A stretch of DNA of 64,000 nucleotides from Megasphaera_A sueciensis. GTDB lineage: Bacteria > Bacillota > Negativicutes > Veillonellales > Megasphaeraceae. A program made the position numbers and the translations under genes. Under the pieces are notes generated by a model. It saw only the letters and a program-made list of their open reading frames with translations. It was not told the DNA's origin and made no database searches. This document shows, piece by piece, positions 61,837 through 64,000 of the stretch (its first letter is position 1; every line of letters begins with the position of its first letter). The stretch lies in the NCBI RefSeq assembly GCF_050219315.1, contig NZ_CP116939.1:2108001-2172000 (forward strand), in the 5' to 3' direction.

Positions 61837-63249
61837 ATGGAAAGAATGGATATCGGCATTGTTGGATTATCGGTTATGGGAAGCAATTTAGCGCTGAATA
61901 TGGCAGATCATGGATTTTTTGTTGCGGGGTATGATTTTGAATCGTCATTTACAAGGCGATTTATCACGGACAGACCGCATTCCGGAGTGCAGGGATTTTA
62001 TGATTTGCAGAATTTTTTACATTCGTTAACGAAACCGCGCCGCGTGTTTTTAATGATTAAGGCAGGAGAACCGGTGGATACCGTAATTAAGCAAATCATT
62101 CCTTATTTGAGTGAAGGCGATATTATTATGGATGGCGGCAATTCGTTTTTTGAAGATACACAGCGGCGGTTTACGTATTTATCCAAAAGAGGAATCCATT
62201 ATTTTGGTATTGGTGTTTCCGGCGGTGAAAAAGGAGCACGCAGTGGGCCGGCACTGATGCCTGGTGGCAACATTGATGTCTATGAAAATATTCGACCTGT
62301 TTTTGAAGCAATTGCCGCTAAAATAGAGGGGCAGCCATGCTGTTCTTTTATCGGAAGCGATGGAGCCGGTCATTATGTAAAAATGGTTCATAATGGTATT
62401 GAATATGCGGATATGCAATTGATATCAGAAGCGTATCGCTTGTTGAAATATATAGGCGGATATACGGACCAGGAAATTTCACAGATTTTTTTCCGGTGGA
62501 ATCAAGGAGAACTAAATAGTTATTTAGTAGAAATTACTGCGAATATTCTGGCAGAATGTGATGCTGACGGGACTCCTTTAGTAGAGCGAATACTTGATTG
62601 CGCAGGACAAAAGGGAACGGGCCGTTGGACGAGTATTGAAGCATTACGGCAGGGCGTCGATGTCTCGATTATTACTACCGCCTGCAATGTACGCGTACTA
62701 TCGAATTTGATAACAGATCGCAGCAAAGCGGCAGAGCTGATTGAGCATCCAATCCGGAAGCATTGTGTAAATAAAAATTTTGTGGAACAAGTACGAAGAA
62801 GTTTATATACTGCAAAAATTGTGGCTTATGCACAAGGATTTTCGTTATATCGCTCGGCATCCATTCACTATGGATGGCATTTGAATTTTTGCAAAATTGC
62901 GTCTATTTTTCGTGGTGGATGTATTATTCGGGCACGATTTCTCAATAGAATTATGACGGCGTATGAAAGAAATCCCGAGTTAAGCAACCTTTTGTTTGAT
63001 GAGTTTTTTTATGGAAAAATAAACGAAAATCAAGAAAGTTTGCGGGATATCATCTGTTTAGCAGTACAAAATGGAGTAGCTATACCTGCTTTTTCCAGCG
63101 CATTGCAATATGTTGATGGATATTGCGGGGGTATGATAGGTGCTAACCTTATACAAGCTCAAAGAGATTATTTCGGGGCACATACATATCAGCGGGTAGA
63201 TAAAGAAGGCTCGTTTCATCATGAATGGAAAGAGTATTATAAAAAATAA
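61837..63249 (+). CDS. gnd: 6-phosphogluconate dehydrogenase (decarboxylating)
   Basis: A 470-aa oxidative pentose-phosphate enzyme converting 6-phosphogluconate to ribulose 5-phosphate and CO2. It has the nucleotide loop GIVGLSVMGSNLALNMADHG, IIMDGGNSFFEDT, GIGVSGGEKGARSGPALMPGG, catalytic Lys in VKMVHNGIEYADMQLI and C-terminal FGAHTYQRVDKEG. Some usual residues are changed (ITTACNVRVLSN where many have AVFARCLS), but the active site is intact. GGAGC precedes ATG 61837. It is convergent with the RpiR-type gene. Confidence 0.94.
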   Translation: MERMDIGIVGLSVMGSNLALNMADHGFFVAGYDFESSFTRRFITDRPHSGVQGFYDLQNFLHSLTKPRRVFLMIKAGEPVDTVIKQIIPYLSEGDIIMDGGNSFFEDTQRRFTYLSKRGIHYFGIGVSGGEKGARSGPALMPGGNIDVYENIRPVFEAIAAKIEGQPCCSFIGSDGAGHYVKMVHNGIEYADMQLISEAYRLLKYIGGYTDQEISQIFFRWNQGELNSYLVEITANILAECDADGTPLVERILDCAGQKGTGRWTSIEALRQGVDVSIITTACNVRVLSNLITDRSKAAELIEHPIRKHCVNKNFVEQVRRSLYTAKIVAYAQGFSLYRSASIHYGWHLNFCKIASIFRGGCIIRARFLNRIMTAYERNPELSNLLFDEFFYGKINENQESLRDIICLAVQNGVAIPAFSSALQYVDGYCGGMIGANLIQAQRDYFGAHTYQRVDKEGSFHHEWKEYYKK

Positions 63250-63298
63250 AATAAAACAGCAGCGGCACTTCATTCGTGCCGCTGCTGTTTTATTTTAT
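63246..63298. terminator. Strong bidirectional terminator
   Basis: A 21-bp or longer perfect stem (63248-63268 against 63276-63296) with GC-rich top and A/T-rich base on both sides, between convergent gnd and the RpiR-type gene. It overlaps the gnd stop codon. Confidence 0.93.
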
Positions 63299-63319
63299 AA
63301 GTGAATAGGGTGTTCCTTA

Positions 63320-64000
63320 TTATACACGCCTCTTTGCTATTTCCAGACGCATTTTGTTCATGTTTTTCGTAAATTTATCGGGATCCTTCATCATTAAGCC
63401 GGTATAAATAATATCCATCAGGGCTAAATGAACCAACCGGGAAGCTGTAGCTTCAGAACGATAGGTAACCTCTCTGCCAGCACCGCAGAGAATAATGTCG
63501 GCCAATTTACAAAGAGTGCTTGTTTTATAACTTGTCAGAACAATAATTTTAGCATGATTGGCTTTTGCTAACTTTGCGGCGGTAATGAGATCAAGATTAG
63601 AACCGGAATGGGATACGATAATTACCACGTCTTCAGAGGTTAACAATGTAGCTGAAGTTACCTGCATATGAAGATCGGAAAAGGCATGGACTGGTTTAGA
63701 ATAACGCAGGAGATGATTTTCGATATCCTTGGCGACACCTGAAGATACGCCATATCCATATACGTCAATCTTATGTGCGTTATAAATCAAATCAATAGCT
63801 TTATTGACCGCCTCAGAATCGAGATCTTTTAAGGTATCTTGCAAGCTGTTGATTGTGTTATAAAATACTTTAGAGGCAATTTCCTGTACTGTATCATAGG
63901 TGTTGATATCTTGGCAAACGGATTCCAAAGGTGTAAAGATTTCTGAAGCTAAAGCAATTTTTAAATCCTGCAGACCATTGAAACCGGCTTTATGACAAAA
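63320..64000 (-). CDS. RpiR-family regulator with SIS domain, 5' end outside window
   Basis: A sugar-phosphate-responsive regulator. The minus-strand frame is open to the window edge: upstream of the internal TTG at 63928 it reads FCHKAGFNGLQDLKIALASE, the end of the RpiR helix-turn-helix domain, so the start lies beyond 64000. The SIS domain has DVYGYGVSSGVAKDIEN and VIIVSHSGSNLDLITAAKLA. About 227 of about 285 residues are inside. It faces the 6-phosphogluconate dehydrogenase gene; regulation of sugar metabolism is a family inference. Confidence 0.92.
   Translation of the reverse strand, partial: FCHKAGFNGLQDLKIALASEIFTPLESVCQDINTYDTVQEIASKVFYNTINSLQDTLKDLDSEAVNKAIDLIYNAHKIDVYGYGVSSGVAKDIENHLLRYSKPVHAFSDLHMQVTSATLLTSEDVVIIVSHSGSNLDLITAAKLAKANHAKIIVLTSYKTSTLCKLADIILCGAGREVTYRSEATASRLVHLALMDIIYTGLMMKDPDKFTKNMNKMRLEIAKRRV

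Overview
The window looks like chromosome of an anaerobic, low-GC Firmicute with an outer membrane, most likely a Negativicute (Megasphaera/Veillonella-like). The reasons are: AT-rich genes with strong AGGAGG ribosome sites, a SAM-I riboswitch and BglG/MtlR-type PTS regulation (Firmicute traits), together with a secreted beta-barrel-like protein ending in Phe (19213-20076, a diderm trait) and anaerobic enzymes (class III ribonucleotide reductase, flavo-diiron protein). The genus is an inference; no rRNA or marker gene is present.

Region by region. (1) 1-14279 is a PTS and sugar-acid locus. Leftward are a PRD-type PTS regulator and a (truncated) enzyme I. Rightward are HPr, EIIB, EIIC, an IlvD/Edd-type sugar-acid dehydratase, a second HPr, EIIA, a D-2-hydroxyacid dehydrogenase, a split UxaA-type dehydratase, a DgoD-like galactonate dehydratase, a KDPG/KDPGal-type aldolase and a HAD phosphatase. 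It carries a whole phosphorelay plus dehydration and aldol cleavage to pyruvate and a triose unit. (2) 14352-15180 is a decayed IS200-type element. (3) 15199-17272 is a metal-type operon: MarR with a His-rich tail, Fur-family protein, CDF cation exporter. (4) 17527-22356 holds a Tat-exported metallophosphoesterase, an outer-membrane protein, and a LytTR regulator/GHKL kinase pair. (5) 22367-29756 is an acetoin-dehydrogenase-like operon (E1alpha, E1beta, E2, E3, leftward) with a divergent AcoR-like sigma-54 activator; E2-E3 are much more GC-rich than E1.

(6) 29793-36262: flavo-diiron protein, then LysR regulator, GntP-type permease, acyl CoA-transferase and MaoC hydratase, which together suggest uptake and activation of a 3-hydroxyacid. 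(7) 36477-42504: MFS exporter, small Xre protein, an unknown protein, and a flavodoxin-like NAD(P)H reductase gene split by an intact IS21-family element with a 7-bp target duplication. (8) 42682-46927: nrdD-nrdG and an L-2-hydroxyacid dehydrogenase. (9) 47115-48274: tRNA-Ala(GGC), a tyrosine-integrase remnant beside it, and a glutamine-rich secreted repeat protein. (10) 48401-64000: QueH, a SAM riboswitch with MetE, an inositol-monophosphatase-family enzyme, a possible structured RNA, GNAT, iron alcohol dehydrogenase, a secreted protein, a LytS-type kinase with its regulator, an alpha-oxoamine synthase, alanine dehydrogenase, 6-phosphogluconate dehydrogenase and the 3' part of an RpiR-family regulator.

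Most operons end in clear intrinsic terminators, and many intergenic gaps hold perfect inverted repeats that look like operators. No CRISPR array, rRNA or prophage structural gene was seen.
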